A stretch of DNA of 46,929 nt from Acidimicrobiaceae bacterium (GTDB lineage: Bacteria > Actinomycetota > Acidimicrobiia > Acidimicrobiales > RAAP-2): NCBI GenBank assembly GCA_003133665.1, contig PKYK01000050.1, positions 1 to 46,929 on the forward strand, given 5' to 3'. Under the pieces are notes generated by a model. It was given only the letters and a program-made list of their open reading frames with translations. It searched no databases and had not been told where the DNA came from. The first letter of the stretch is position 1. Every line of letters starts with the position of its first letter. The position numbers and the translations under genes are program-made. Positions 33,689-42,375 of the stretch are shown one piece after another.

Positions 33689-34369
33689 TCAAACCCTCGT
33701 GCGATGCCTTCTGGCTTCCTTCTGATCCTCGGCCTCGAGCCATTTCGAATGGTGCTTCGCGGCCCACGAGCGACTCACGCGACCGAAGATCATGCCCGGC
33801 AGCGCCGGACGGGTCGAAGGATTGAGAATCGCCATGAACACGTGCGCCCCGAGCAGAACCAGGCTCACCACCACCGCCGCTGCGTGAGGTCCCGCCGTCT
33901 CCCCGCCCGCGGACCAGGAATTGATGCCGGTCACGATCAGCGCCGCCACGGCGCCCAGGAGCGACCAGGCCAGGAACTTCTGTCCGATGTTGAACTTCCC
34001 CCAGCGAATTGGCTCTCTGTGGAAGGGGTGCCGAAGCGACCCAACAACGCACGCAACGTCAGTCCGGTCGAAGATGAAGAGGTCCCGCGTGGACCGCAGT
34101 ACCGCCATCGTGTTGCCGAAGATCAGCGCGACAACCACTCCGGCGCCGATGAGGACAACCGCGGCGATGTGGGCTTGCAGGAGCGGACCGGACTCCACCT
34201 CATCACCCATCGCCACTCCGGTGAGCAGGGCCGAGGCGAACGTCGCCACGACCCACCAGTGCAGCAGGCGCTCGGTTCGGCTGAATCGGTGGACGTGAGC
34301 ACCGATTCTGGGGTCTCGCGCCGGAGGACTGGTCGTCGCTGGAGCGTACGTTCGTTGCATTGTTCTCAT
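33689..34369 (-). CDS. Formate dehydrogenase gamma-type cytochrome b subunit, orphan
   Basis: 226 residues from ATG 34369. The protein has four membrane segments and matches the FdnI/FdoI-like dihaem cytochrome b family. HRFSRTERLLHWWVVATF supplies the first haem-ligand region, LLQAHIAAVVLIGAGVVV the second, and helix four VVVSLVLLGAHVFMAILNP another His. The ending IFGRVSRSWAAKHHSKW is a signature of this subunit. It normally accepts electrons from the iron-sulfur subunit of a formate dehydrogenase or similar and reduces quinone. No formate dehydrogenase alpha or beta gene is in the window, so its partner is unknown. Alternative starts are 34360 and 34456. Confidence 0.82.
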   Translation of the reverse strand: MRTMQRTYAPATTSPPARDPRIGAHVHRFSRTERLLHWWVVATFASALLTGVAMGDEVESGPLLQAHIAAVVLIGAGVVVALIFGNTMAVLRSTRDLFIFDRTDVACVVGSLRHPFHREPIRWGKFNIGQKFLAWSLLGAVAALIVTGINSWSAGGETAGPHAAAVVVSLVLLGAHVFMAILNPSTRPALPGMIFGRVSRSWAAKHHSKWLEAEDQKEARRHRTRV

Positions 34370-34860
34370 GGTCGGAGGTTCTCCCGACTTCTCTTTGAGT
34401 CTGCAAAACCAACCTATGGGGCACCGAGCGCGACTACCTAGGGTAACAAGTCCCAATCATCCAGCCAGCGAACTCATGGGCCAGAAAATAGTTCTCATCA
34501 GGTGGAACTTGAACACTGAGCAGTAGACAATGATCCCGCATTCCGCCTTTGGAGACGGTGATCTCGCGTCAGCGGAGGGGCTCCCAACGTTGTGCTGCTG
34601 CGCGATCTGCAGAGTCGCAGAAGGAGTATCCGATCTCGTCGGATCAGTCTCCACACCTTTGAGGATTGGAGACTGGTCCGAGTGAGCCGCGAACTTGCCA
34701 ACCCTTGCGGGTGATTCCCACCACTCGGGGCTGGTGATCCCCGAAGGCTCCAATCACAAATCGTGCCCAACCGGAAATCCGTCCTTCATGATGGGAGCTC
34801 GGCGAGAAGCGGGGCGTAAACTCTGGTTAGGGATAACCCAGAAAGCCGGCGGCACCACCA
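34370..34860. other. Gene-poor region, 491 bp, between divergent genes
   Basis: It separates the cytochrome b gene (leftward) and the SGNH hydrolase gene (rightward). Two overlapping minus-strand frames (34457-34753; 34498-34770) show no protein motif and run through the strong hairpin at 34640-34682. I regard the stretch as regulatory or a small-RNA locus. Confidence 0.4.
34629..34682 (+). promoter_or_regulatory. Two-state RNA hairpin upstream of the SGNH hydrolase gene
   Basis: TCGGATCAGTCTCCA (34640-34654) pairs with TGGAGACTGGTCCGA (34668-34682): 15 consecutive pairs including one G-U, around a 13-nt loop. Directly upstream, ATCCGA (34629-34634) can instead pair with TCGGAT (34640-34645), which is part of the big hairpin's left arm. 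The two structures exclude each other. No U-tract follows on either strand, so this is not a plain terminator. The strand is not determined; the plus strand is assumed because the competing arm precedes the hairpin there. Confidence 0.5.
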
Positions 34861-35739
34861 GTGAAAAGGTCTCGAATAGCAGCACTCGCGACACTGGTTC
34901 TGGCTGTCACCGTCACCTTCGTGGCCCTTCTCGCCGGCAGCGTCCGGGACCGTGCCGTCTCGGCGACGACGACGACCACGGCGACCGGATCGACGACGAG
35001 TTCCAGCACGACGATCGGCTCGATCAGCACGACCACGACCACGACCTCGATCCCAGTGGCGACAACGTTGCCGACGCGCAGTCACTACACGATCCTCGAG
35101 ATCGGCGACTCGCTCGGCACCGATCTGGGCGGCGGCCTCGGTCTCCAGTTGGAGAAGTCGCACCGGGTCACGCTGATCCAGAAGGGCAAATCGGTGACGG
35201 GACTGTCCAACGCCTGGTACTTCAGCTGGCCACAGCACCTCAAGACGTATCTCGCGCAGTACCATCCGCAGTTGTTGATTGTGTTCCTCGGCGGCAACGA
35301 CGAGCAGGGCATGAACGTGATGGGCCACGCCGCCGCCTTCAACACGACGCCGTGGCGAACCCAGTACGCGAAGATCGTCCGGACGATGATGGACGAGGCG
35401 ACCAAGGCCGGCTCCGCGGTGCTCTGGGTCGGGATGCCCGTCATGTATCCGAACGGCTACCGCCAGGGGATGCAGGTCATCAATTCGATCTTCGAGAAGG
35501 TCGCGGCAACGGTGCCGCACGTCACCTTCCTGCCGACGTGGAAGTTCATGGCGAACGCCAAGGGTGAGTTCCGATTCAGCGCGTGGGTGAACGGGAAGGT
35601 GCAGGCGCTTCGCACCGCCGACGGGATCCACCCGACGTCGGTCGGACAGAACGTCATGGCGACCTACGTCATCAAGGAAATGCACCTTCTGTACGGCTTG
35701 CCCGTGACGGCGGCCTACCCCATGCAATTCAGTCGCTAA
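34861..35739 (+). CDS. Secreted SGNH hydrolase (DUF459-like)
   Basis: 292 residues, GTG start. An N-terminal signal anchor (IAALATLVLAVTVTFVALLAG) is followed by a Thr/Ser-rich low-complexity stretch to about residue 68. The SGNH domain shows block I ILEIGDSLGTDLGGGL with the nucleophile Ser, block III FLGGNDEQG with the conserved Asn, and block V DGIHPTSVGQ with Asp and His. This fits the DUF459 group of extracytoplasmic esterases or O-acetyl-transferring proteins. It converges with a membrane acyltransferase gene 98 bp away. In many bacteria the two activities are fused in one OafA-SGNH protein, so joint action on a cell-surface polymer is likely but inferred. Confidence 0.85.
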   Translation: MKRSRIAALATLVLAVTVTFVALLAGSVRDRAVSATTTTTATGSTTSSSTTIGSISTTTTTTSIPVATTLPTRSHYTILEIGDSLGTDLGGGLGLQLEKSHRVTLIQKGKSVTGLSNAWYFSWPQHLKTYLAQYHPQLLIVFLGGNDEQGMNVMGHAAAFNTTPWRTQYAKIVRTMMDEATKAGSAVLWVGMPVMYPNGYRQGMQVINSIFEKVAATVPHVTFLPTWKFMANAKGEFRFSAWVNGKVQALRTADGIHPTSVGQNVMATYVIKEMHLLYGLPVTAAYPMQFSR

Positions 35740-35837
35740 TCAGGTACTAAGTACCGACGCCTGCAGCCCGGACCCGCTCATCGTGCGACTGGGTCAGGTG
35801 GCGATCGCGCATCGAGAGGTGGTGCCCGATCCGTGTC

Positions 35838-37025
35838 CTAGAGGCTCGCGTAGAGCCACGTGACGCTCCAGGTCAGTAGAACGCAACCGACCAGCAGCAG
35901 CCCCACGGCGTACGGACGTGCATCCAACCACTTCGACTTTCGAATCGGGTTCTCGAGGAAGTGGTAGGAGACGGCGGCACAAGCGAAGGCGGCCACCACC
36001 TGCAGCGCCCGCGCCCAGGGCGCCATCGGCGTCGTGGCGTACTGCAGCGGCAACATCAGCCAGAGGTAGTGCCACAGGTAGAACGAGTACGAGACGTTGC
36101 CGACGTATTGCGCCGGGCGCCACGACAACCAGGTCGACGGTCCTCCGGCGATCCCCCTCTTGCCCGTCCACAACAGCACCGCGGTCGCACCGCAGGGCCA
36201 CCACGCCAACGCGCCGGGGTACACGCTGGTGTCGGTGAGGCGCCACGCGGCAACAACGATCACCGCGAGGGCGATCGTTCCGAGCACCGCGTTGGAGCGC
36301 CGCGCTCGCATCGACCACTGCTGCGGGAGCAAGACGAGTAGCCCTCCCAACGCCAACTCCCAGAAGCGGGTGAACGGCGAGTAGTACGCCTGGGTCGCGT
36401 TGATCGTCGAGAGGTGCATCGACCACCACGAGGAGGTCACGATGGCGAGCGCCAGCGCCGTCGCGAGCGCCAACCGTCGCCGACGCACCGCACTCAACAC
36501 GCCGACGGTGAAGACGATCAGCGGAAAGACGATGTAGAACTGCTCCTCGATCGAGAGCGACCAGTAGTGGGTGACCAGCGAAGGCGGCACGCCGGGGATG
36601 AAGTAGCTGCTGCTCGTCTGGATGAAGTGCCAGTTGACCGCGAACAGCGAGGCCCACCGCACGTCGCCCAGCAGCGGCACACCGGTATTGGGGCCGAGCC
36701 AGAGGTACGTGGCGACGACCGTCGCCACGAGCACGACGGTGGCGGCGGGGACGATCCGCCGGATTCGCCGGGAGTAGAAGTAGACGAGATTGGCCCGGAT
36801 CGACCGCGGTGGTTGGCGCAGCAGCAGGCCGGTGATGACGTAACCGCTGATCACGAAGAACACGTCCACGCCGATGTAACCGCCCGCGAAGTGGGGAACG
36901 CCGGCGTGCGCCAGGACGACCAAGAGAACCGCCACCGCGCGAAGTCCCTGGATGTCGGACCGGAACCGCGAGTCCGAAATCATCGCCACTACTCGTGGCT
37001 CGGGGGCTGAGGGGGCGTTGGTCAT
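35838..37025 (-). CDS. Acyltransferase 3 family membrane protein (OafA-like)
   Basis: 395 residues from ATG 37025. About ten membrane segments. SDIQGLRAVAVLLVVLAHAG carries the conserved Arg and His; GGYIGVDVFFVISGYVITGL and YSRRIRRIVPAA follow. HYWSLSIEEQFYIVFP and NVSYSFYLWHYLW are further signatures of acyltransferase 3. These proteins move acetyl or other acyl groups across the membrane onto polysaccharide, peptidoglycan or glycolipid. This one lacks the C-terminal SGNH domain often fused to it; the convergent SGNH gene could supply it. The start is uncertain: an ATG at 37061 also exists, and no strong ribosome-binding site is seen. Confidence 0.9.
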   Translation of the reverse strand: MTNAPSAPEPRVVAMISDSRFRSDIQGLRAVAVLLVVLAHAGVPHFAGGYIGVDVFFVISGYVITGLLLRQPPRSIRANLVYFYSRRIRRIVPAATVVLVATVVATYLWLGPNTGVPLLGDVRWASLFAVNWHFIQTSSSYFIPGVPPSLVTHYWSLSIEEQFYIVFPLIVFTVGVLSAVRRRRLALATALALAIVTSSWWSMHLSTINATQAYYSPFTRFWELALGGLLVLLPQQWSMRARRSNAVLGTIALAVIVVAAWRLTDTSVYPGALAWWPCGATAVLLWTGKRGIAGGPSTWLSWRPAQYVGNVSYSFYLWHYLWLMLPLQYATTPMAPWARALQVVAAFACAAVSYHFLENPIRKSKWLDARPYAVGLLLVGCVLLTWSVTWLYASL

Positions 37026-37206
37026 TGCCACGAACTCTAACGACACCGTGACCTGACCCAACTGACTTCGTCGCCATAATCACGGACGCCCACAATGGAA
37101 CTCGCCATGAGCGCGACGTCCATCACCACGCGGCTGGTGGCGGTGGGAGTCTCCCCAGAACAGAGATTTCGTTCTACGCTTCGTGGAGCAACAGACAGGA
37201 GACGTC

Positions 37207-38589
37207 GTGAGTGGGTTCCCGTATTCCGAGCAGTTCGACATCAACCGAAGACTCCCCGAGGCCGGAACGGACAAGGAATCCGTGCTCTCCATGCTCGAGA
37301 CGATGTCGTCAACCGAGAACCAGACCTGGGAGACCGGTCAGTGCTCGGGCACCATGTACTGCGGCGACCACGACCACTACGACTTCTTGAACCAGGCGTT
37401 CTCGTACTTCTCGTACGTGAACACGCTCCAGCGCGACATGTGCCCGAGTGCCACCAAGTTCGAGGCCGAGATCATCGCGATGACCCTCGACCTGATGGGG
37501 GCCGACCACGTGCAGGACTCGACCCCGGTCGGCCTGGTCACCTCGGGCGGTTCGGGCTCGATCGCCCACGCCGTGCTGGCGTACCGCGAGAGCAACGGCG
37601 CCAAGGTCGCGCGGCCCAACATCATCAAGCCCGAGACGGCGCACCCCGCGTTCTCCAAGGCCGGTCACCTCTTCGGGGTCGACATGAAGGTCGCCCCGGT
37701 CGACCCGGTCACGACCCGGGTCGACCTCGACTGGGTGAAGGCCAACATCGACGCCAACACGGTGGCGCTCATCGGTTCGGCGAGCAACTACGGCTACGGC
37801 ACCGTCGACCCGATTCAAGAGCTCGGGGCAATCGCGCTCGAACACGGGATCGGCCTGCACGTCGACGGCTGCCTCGGCGGGTTCATCCTGCCCTTCGGGC
37901 GCGAACTCGGCTACGACATCCCCGCCTTCGACTTCTCGGTGCCCGGGGTCACGACGATCTCGGCCGACACCCACAAGTACGGCTACGCCCTCAAGGGAAC
38001 GAGCGTCCTCTGCTTCTCCAGCCAGGCGCTGCGCAACAGCCAGTACTTCTACCTCACGGACTGGTCGGGCGGGAAGTACTGCTCGCCCGGCATGGACGGA
38101 TCGCGCTCCGGCGGTCTGCTGGCGGCGACCTGGGCCGCCATGGTGCACCTCGGCCGCTCGGGCTACCGGCGCTACGCCGAGGCGATCTTCGCGACGTCGG
38201 CGAAGATGCAAGAGGCCGTGCGCAGCCACCCGTCGCTGCGCATCATGGGCAGCCCCAGCTTCCTGTTCTCGTTCACCTCGGACGAGTACGACATCTACCA
38301 CGTGAACGACTTCCTGCGCACCAGGGGGTGGCGCATGAACGGCCAGCAGTATCCCAACGCCATCCACATGGCCGTCACTCGACCCCAGACCCAACCGGGC
38401 GTCGCCGAACGATGGACCGCCGACCTCGCCGAGGCGGTGGGCTACGCCAGTACCCACAAGGACCAGGAGCCCAAGTCCGGGGCCATCTACGGCGGCGTCG
38501 CCGGCGGGTCGAATGACGAGATCGATTCGATCATCAAGGTCTTCATGGCCGACATGATGGACCAGCAGTCCTCCATCCCGGCCCCATGA
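37207..38589 (+). CDS. PLP-dependent lyase/decarboxylase, sphingosine-1-phosphate lyase-like
   Basis: 460 residues of the fold-type I group II decarboxylase superfamily, and most like sphingosine-1-phosphate lyase. The PLP lysine is Lys257 in SADTHKYGYALKGTSVL, which mirrors the SCDTHKYGFAPKG motif of S1P lyases. LVTSGGSGSIAHAVLAYR is the phosphate-binding loop and GLHVDGCLGGFILPF has the PLP-N1 Asp. There is no N-terminal membrane helix as in eukaryotic SPL. GTG 37207 is chosen because AGGAG ends five bases upstream; a GTG eight codons earlier lacks support. Its stop overlaps the FGGY kinase start as ATGA. The substrate is unknown; a phosphorylated amino alcohol or an amino acid are both possible. 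Confidence 0.82.
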   Translation: MSGFPYSEQFDINRRLPEAGTDKESVLSMLETMSSTENQTWETGQCSGTMYCGDHDHYDFLNQAFSYFSYVNTLQRDMCPSATKFEAEIIAMTLDLMGADHVQDSTPVGLVTSGGSGSIAHAVLAYRESNGAKVARPNIIKPETAHPAFSKAGHLFGVDMKVAPVDPVTTRVDLDWVKANIDANTVALIGSASNYGYGTVDPIQELGAIALEHGIGLHVDGCLGGFILPFGRELGYDIPAFDFSVPGVTTISADTHKYGYALKGTSVLCFSSQALRNSQYFYLTDWSGGKYCSPGMDGSRSGGLLAATWAAMVHLGRSGYRRYAEAIFATSAKMQEAVRSHPSLRIMGSPSFLFSFTSDEYDIYHVNDFLRTRGWRMNGQQYPNAIHMAVTRPQTQPGVAERWTADLAEAVGYASTHKDQEPKSGAIYGGVAGGSNDEIDSIIKVFMADMMDQQSSIPAP

Positions 38590-40148
38590 GCGACGAGGCC
38601 GAACTCTGTCTCAGCATCGACCTCGGCACGGGCGGGCCGAAGATCGGCCTGGTGACCCTCGACGGCGAGGTGCTCGCCCACGAGCTGCACCAGGTGCCGA
38701 CGATCATGACGAGCGACGGCGGGGCCGAGCAGGACGCCTCGCTCTGGTGGTCGCTCATCACCGAGTCGGCGAAGCGGCTGCTGGTCGGCACCGCGGGGTC
38801 GCAGAGCCGCGTCAAGGCCGTCGCGGTCACCGGCCAGTACGCGTCAACGGTCCCCGTCGACGCCAACGGCATTCCGACCGGGCCCTGTCTGTTGTGGCTC
38901 GACACCCGAGGCGGACGCTACAGCCGCCAGGCCGTCGGTGGACCGGTCCAGGGCTACGACCCACGAAAGGTGCTGCGCTTCATCCGAAAGACCGGCGGAG
39001 CGCCGGCTCCGTCGGGGGCCGATCCCGTCGGTCAGATCCTCTATCTCATGAACGAGCGACCCGACGTCATGTCGGTCACCCGGTGGCTGATGGAACCCGT
39101 GGACTATCTCACCATGCGATTCACCGGCGTCGCGTCGGGCACGCACGCGTCGCGTCTCGCGATGTGGCTGACCGACAACCGGAACCTCACCCGCTACGCC
39201 TACGACCAGGAACTCATCGACACGGTGGGGATCAGCGCCGAACGCCTGCCGCCACTGCTGCCCATCGGGGCGAGCGTCGGCACCGTGACGCCCGCGGTCG
39301 CGGCCGAACTGGGCCTCGGAACGGACACCGTCGTGATCACGGGTCTGCCCGACCTGCACGCCGCGGCCATTGGTTCGGGGGGAACCGCGTTCTTCGACGC
39401 GCACCTCGCGCTCTCGACGACGTCGTGGATCAGTTGCCCGGTGCCGAAGAAGAAGACCGACGTCGCCCACTCCATTGCCTCGATTCCGGGGCTGACCAAC
39501 GACTCCTACCTGATCATCGACAACCAGGAGACCGGGGCCAAGGCCCTCGAATGGTTCCAGGGGATCCTCGCCGGGACCGGCGAGCGGATGGGATTCGCCG
39601 AGATGACGGCCCTCGCCGCGACGTCGCCGCCGGGGGCCAACGGCGTCACCTTCACGCCGTGGCTGGCGGGCGAACGCTCGCCCGTCGGGGACAAGCGGGT
39701 CCGGGCGGGGTTCACGAATCTGTCGATCACCACGACGACCCCGGACCTCATTCGCGCGGTCCTCGAGGGCGTCGCCACCAACAGCGCGTGGCTCTTCACG
39801 TACGTCGAGAAGTTCGCCGGCCGGACACTGTCGCCGCTTCGGCTCTTGGGCGGTGGCGCCGAGTCGACGCTCTGGTGCCAGATCTACGCCGACACCCTCG
39901 GGCGCGAGGTGGAGCAGGTGCCCGAACCCATGGTCGCCCAACTGCGCGGCGCGGCGTTGATGGCGTCGGTCTCCCTGGGGAACCACCGACTCGGTGACCT
40001 CGCGTCGCTTCGACCCCGCGGAGTCGTCTACCAGCCAAACAGCGCGGTCGCCGACATGTACCGTGCGCGGACCAACGATCTGCCGCGCGTCTTCAAGGAC
40101 GAGAAGAAACGCTCACGAATGACGGGCACCGGGACGCCAACGGCGTGA
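38586..40148 (+). CDS. FGGY-family carbohydrate kinase
   Basis: 520 residues. The FGGY kinases share the two-domain actin-like ATPase fold and phosphorylate sugars or polyols such as xylulose, ribulose, glycerol and autoinducer-2. LSIDLGTGGPKIGLV is the phosphate-1 motif, and AVTGQYASTVPVD and LLWLDTRGG lie in the substrate domain. VITGLPDLHAAAIGSGG and LRLLGGGAESTLWCQIYAD are the C-terminal ATP-binding and signature regions. It resembles xylulokinase-like members, but no pentose isomerase or transporter is nearby. Start ATG overlaps the lyase stop (ATGA). The tight coupling to a lyase suggests the kinase product is the lyase substrate. Confidence 0.88.
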   Translation: MSDEAELCLSIDLGTGGPKIGLVTLDGEVLAHELHQVPTIMTSDGGAEQDASLWWSLITESAKRLLVGTAGSQSRVKAVAVTGQYASTVPVDANGIPTGPCLLWLDTRGGRYSRQAVGGPVQGYDPRKVLRFIRKTGGAPAPSGADPVGQILYLMNERPDVMSVTRWLMEPVDYLTMRFTGVASGTHASRLAMWLTDNRNLTRYAYDQELIDTVGISAERLPPLLPIGASVGTVTPAVAAELGLGTDTVVITGLPDLHAAAIGSGGTAFFDAHLALSTTSWISCPVPKKKTDVAHSIASIPGLTNDSYLIIDNQETGAKALEWFQGILAGTGERMGFAEMTALAATSPPGANGVTFTPWLAGERSPVGDKRVRAGFTNLSITTTTPDLIRAVLEGVATNSAWLFTYVEKFAGRTLSPLRLLGGGAESTLWCQIYADTLGREVEQVPEPMVAQLRGAALMASVSLGNHRLGDLASLRPRGVVYQPNSAVADMYRARTNDLPRVFKDEKKRSRMTGTGTPTA

Positions 40149-40158
40149 CAACCAGTCG

Positions 40159-40170
40159 TTCGACGTCGAA
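40159..40170 (+). promoter_or_regulatory. 12-bp perfect palindrome upstream of acdS
   Basis: TTCGACGTCGAA lies 58 bases upstream of the ACC deaminase ATG, in an 80-bp gap. Its position fits an operator. No regulator gene is adjacent, and TCGA-rich words are common in this genome. Confidence 0.3.
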
Positions 40171-40228
40171 ATCGACGCTGCGATTCGTGCGGTATGTTCG
40201 ACAGTAGGCGCGATTGTTGGAGGAACTG

Positions 40229-41236
40229 ATGTCGTTGGATTCTTTTGCCCGCTATCCGTTGATGTTCGGCCCGTCGCCCATCCACCGACTCGACCGGCTC
40301 ACCGAGTACCTGGAGGGGGCGACCGTCTGGGCCAAGCGCGACGACGTCAACTCCGGCCTCGCCTTCGGGGGCAACAAGATCCGAAAGCTGGAGTACCTGG
40401 TCGCGGACGCCCTCGCGAAGGGCTGTGACACCCTCGTCTCCATCGGCGGCGTGCAGTCCAACCACACCCGCCAGGTGGCGGCGGTCGCCGCGAAGACCGG
40501 CCTCAAGTGCGTGCTCATCCAGGAGAGCTGGGTCGACTGGCCCGACGTCACCTACGACCGGGTGGGCAACATCTTGCTCAGCCGACTCATGGGGGCCGAC
40601 GTGCGTCTCGTTCGCGCCGGGTTCGGGATCGGTTTCAAGGAGAGCTGGGAGAACGCGATTCGCGAGATCGAAGAGAGCGGCGGTAAGCCCTACCCCATCC
40701 CCGCCGGCGCTTCCGATCACCCACTCGGCGGACTCGGCTTCGCCGGGTGGGCGCTCGAGGTCGAGCAACAGGAGGCCGAGCTCGGTGTCGCCTTCGACTA
40801 CGTGATCGTCTGCTCGGTCACGGGATCGACCCAGGCCGGCATGATCGCCGGTTTCGCCGTCAACAGCCTCCCCCGCAAGGTCATCGGCATCGACGCATCG
40901 GCGAAACCGGCCGAAACCCACGAGCAGATCGCACGACTGGCGCGCAACACCGCGGCGCTCATCGAGGTCGGTCGGCCGATCGAGGACGAGGAGATCATCC
41001 TGGACGGCCGCTACCACGCCGAAACCTACGGGATTCCCGATGACCGGACGTTGGAGGCCATGCGGCTCGGCGCCTCACTCGAAGCGATGATCACCGATCC
41101 GGTCTACGAGGGCAAGTCACTGGCGGGGCTGATCGACATGGTGCAACGTCGCGAGATCCCCGTGGACGCGAACGTGCTCTTCGCTCACCTGGGCGGCCAA
41201 CCGGCGATCAACGGCTACGCGAGCCTCTTCGTCTGA
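40229..41236 (+). CDS. acdS: 1-aminocyclopropane-1-carboxylate deaminase
   Basis: 335 residues, fold-type II PLP enzyme. It opens ACC, the ethylene precursor, to 2-oxobutyrate and ammonia. The protein reads closely to the Pseudomonas enzyme: [30 protein letters not shown] with PLP Lys50, [18 protein letters not shown] and [12 protein letters not shown]. The residues that separate ACC deaminase from D-cysteine desulfhydrase are the ACC type: Glu294 (after Tyr293 in DPVYEGKS) and Leu321 (in AHLGG), matching Glu295 and Leu322. ATG 40229 has GGAGGA five bases upstream. It follows the kinase gene on the same strand after 80 bp, so may be separately regulated. Confidence 0.93.
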   Translation: MSLDSFARYPLMFGPSPIHRLDRLTEYLEGATVWAKRDDVNSGLAFGGNKIRKLEYLVADALAKGCDTLVSIGGVQSNHTRQVAAVAAKTGLKCVLIQESWVDWPDVTYDRVGNILLSRLMGADVRLVRAGFGIGFKESWENAIREIEESGGKPYPIPAGASDHPLGGLGFAGWALEVEQQEAELGVAFDYVIVCSVTGSTQAGMIAGFAVNSLPRKVIGIDASAKPAETHEQIARLARNTAALIEVGRPIEDEEIILDGRYHAETYGIPDDRTLEAMRLGASLEAMITDPVYEGKSLAGLIDMVQRREIPVDANVLFAHLGGQPAINGYASLFV

Positions 41237-41322
41237 ACACTCGTCGACGTTCGAAGGACGTGAGCGGATTTCCAAACTGTCTAGTCTCCATACTCTCCGT
41301 GCGCCCTCGTTAGGCTCAGGTC

Positions 41323-42249
41323 GTGAACGTCCCCCGGCTGACCGTCAGCATGCCCGACTACCGACTCCGCGAGGCGCTCGGCCCCGCCCCCGAGGGCGTG
41401 TCGTTCGTCGAGTGGGACATGACCCACCCGGCGCCGCTCGACGCGATCTCGATCGTGGTGCCGCCGTACATGGGAACGACGAAACTGTTGCCGCGACTCG
41501 CCGGCGTGCGGACCAGACTCGTCCAGAGCCAGTCGGTCGGCTACGACGGAGTCGAAACGGTGCTGCCGCCCGGCATCGTGTTCGCCAACGCGGCCTCGGT
41601 CCACGAGACCTCGACCGCCGAGCTCGCCCTGGCGCTGATCCTCGCGTCCCAACGCGGCATCCCGGCCTTCGTCCGCGCCGCCGAACTGGGCCGGTGGGCG
41701 CCCGAATGGCACGAGAGCCTGGCCGACCGCACGGTGCTGCTCGTCGGGTACGGCGGAGTCGGCAGGGCGATCGAATCGCGGCTGCTGGCCTTCGAGACCA
41801 CGGTCATCCGCGTGGCGCGCACCGAGCGATTCGACGAGCGAGGAGTGGTGTACTCCACCACCTTCCTGCCCGATCTGCTCGCCCAGGCCGACATCGTGGT
41901 GGTGAGTGTCCCCCTCACCGAGACGACCACGCACTTCGTCGACGACGCGTTCCTCTCGCACATGCGCGACGGCACCCTGTTCGTGAACGTCTCGCGCGGG
42001 CCGGTCGCCGACACGGCGGCGCTCCTGGCCCAGGCCTCTTCTGGACGGCTCCGCTTGGCCCTCGACGTCACCGACCCCGAGCCGCTGCCCGACGGGCATC
42101 CGCTCTTCGCACTGGCCAATGTGATCATCTCGCCCCACGTCGGCGGTGCGACGTCGGCGATGCTACCGCGCATGGCGCGGCTCTTGAACGAGCAGATCTC
42201 TCGGATGCTGCGCGGCGAAGAGCCTCTCAACGTCGTGCTGCGGACCTAG
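41323..42249 (+). CDS. D-2-hydroxyacid dehydrogenase family protein
   Basis: 308 residues. The NAD-binding motif is VLLVGYGGVGRAIE and the catalytic Arg, Glu and His lie in NVSRGPVADTAALL, VTDPEPLPDGHPLF and IISPHVGGATSAM. It is slightly shorter than phosphoglycerate dehydrogenases and resembles the glyoxylate/hydroxypyruvate reductase branch. The convergent glycerate 2-kinase gene would use the D-glycerate made from hydroxypyruvate, which supports that substrate but does not prove it. The start is GTG 41323. The stop is followed by an inverted repeat (42272-42296). Confidence 0.87.
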   Translation: MNVPRLTVSMPDYRLREALGPAPEGVSFVEWDMTHPAPLDAISIVVPPYMGTTKLLPRLAGVRTRLVQSQSVGYDGVETVLPPGIVFANAASVHETSTAELALALILASQRGIPAFVRAAELGRWAPEWHESLADRTVLLVGYGGVGRAIESRLLAFETTVIRVARTERFDERGVVYSTTFLPDLLAQADIVVVSVPLTETTTHFVDDAFLSHMRDGTLFVNVSRGPVADTAALLAQASSGRLRLALDVTDPEPLPDGHPLFALANVIISPHVGGATSAMLPRMARLLNEQISRMLRGEEPLNVVLRT

Positions 42250-42271
42250 CCATTCGATCGGGCGCGGCGCC

Positions 42272-42296
42272 CCGTGTGATTGAGTGGGCCCAAACA
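42272..42296 (+). repeat. Left copy of inverted repeat flanking a secreted-protein gene
   Basis: This 25-bp copy includes GTGTGATTGAGTGGG followed by CCCAAACA. Its inverted partner is at 43201-43227 and differs only by two single-base insertions. Similarity continues weakly outward through a GCGCCC block. It starts 22 bp after the dehydrogenase stop. Confidence 0.85.
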
Positions 42297-42375
42297 GGCT
42301 CAGAATTGATGTGGTTGGCGAAGTCCGTTGCAGTAGTGAAGGATGCAATGACGATTGGTCACAGGGAGGACCGCG

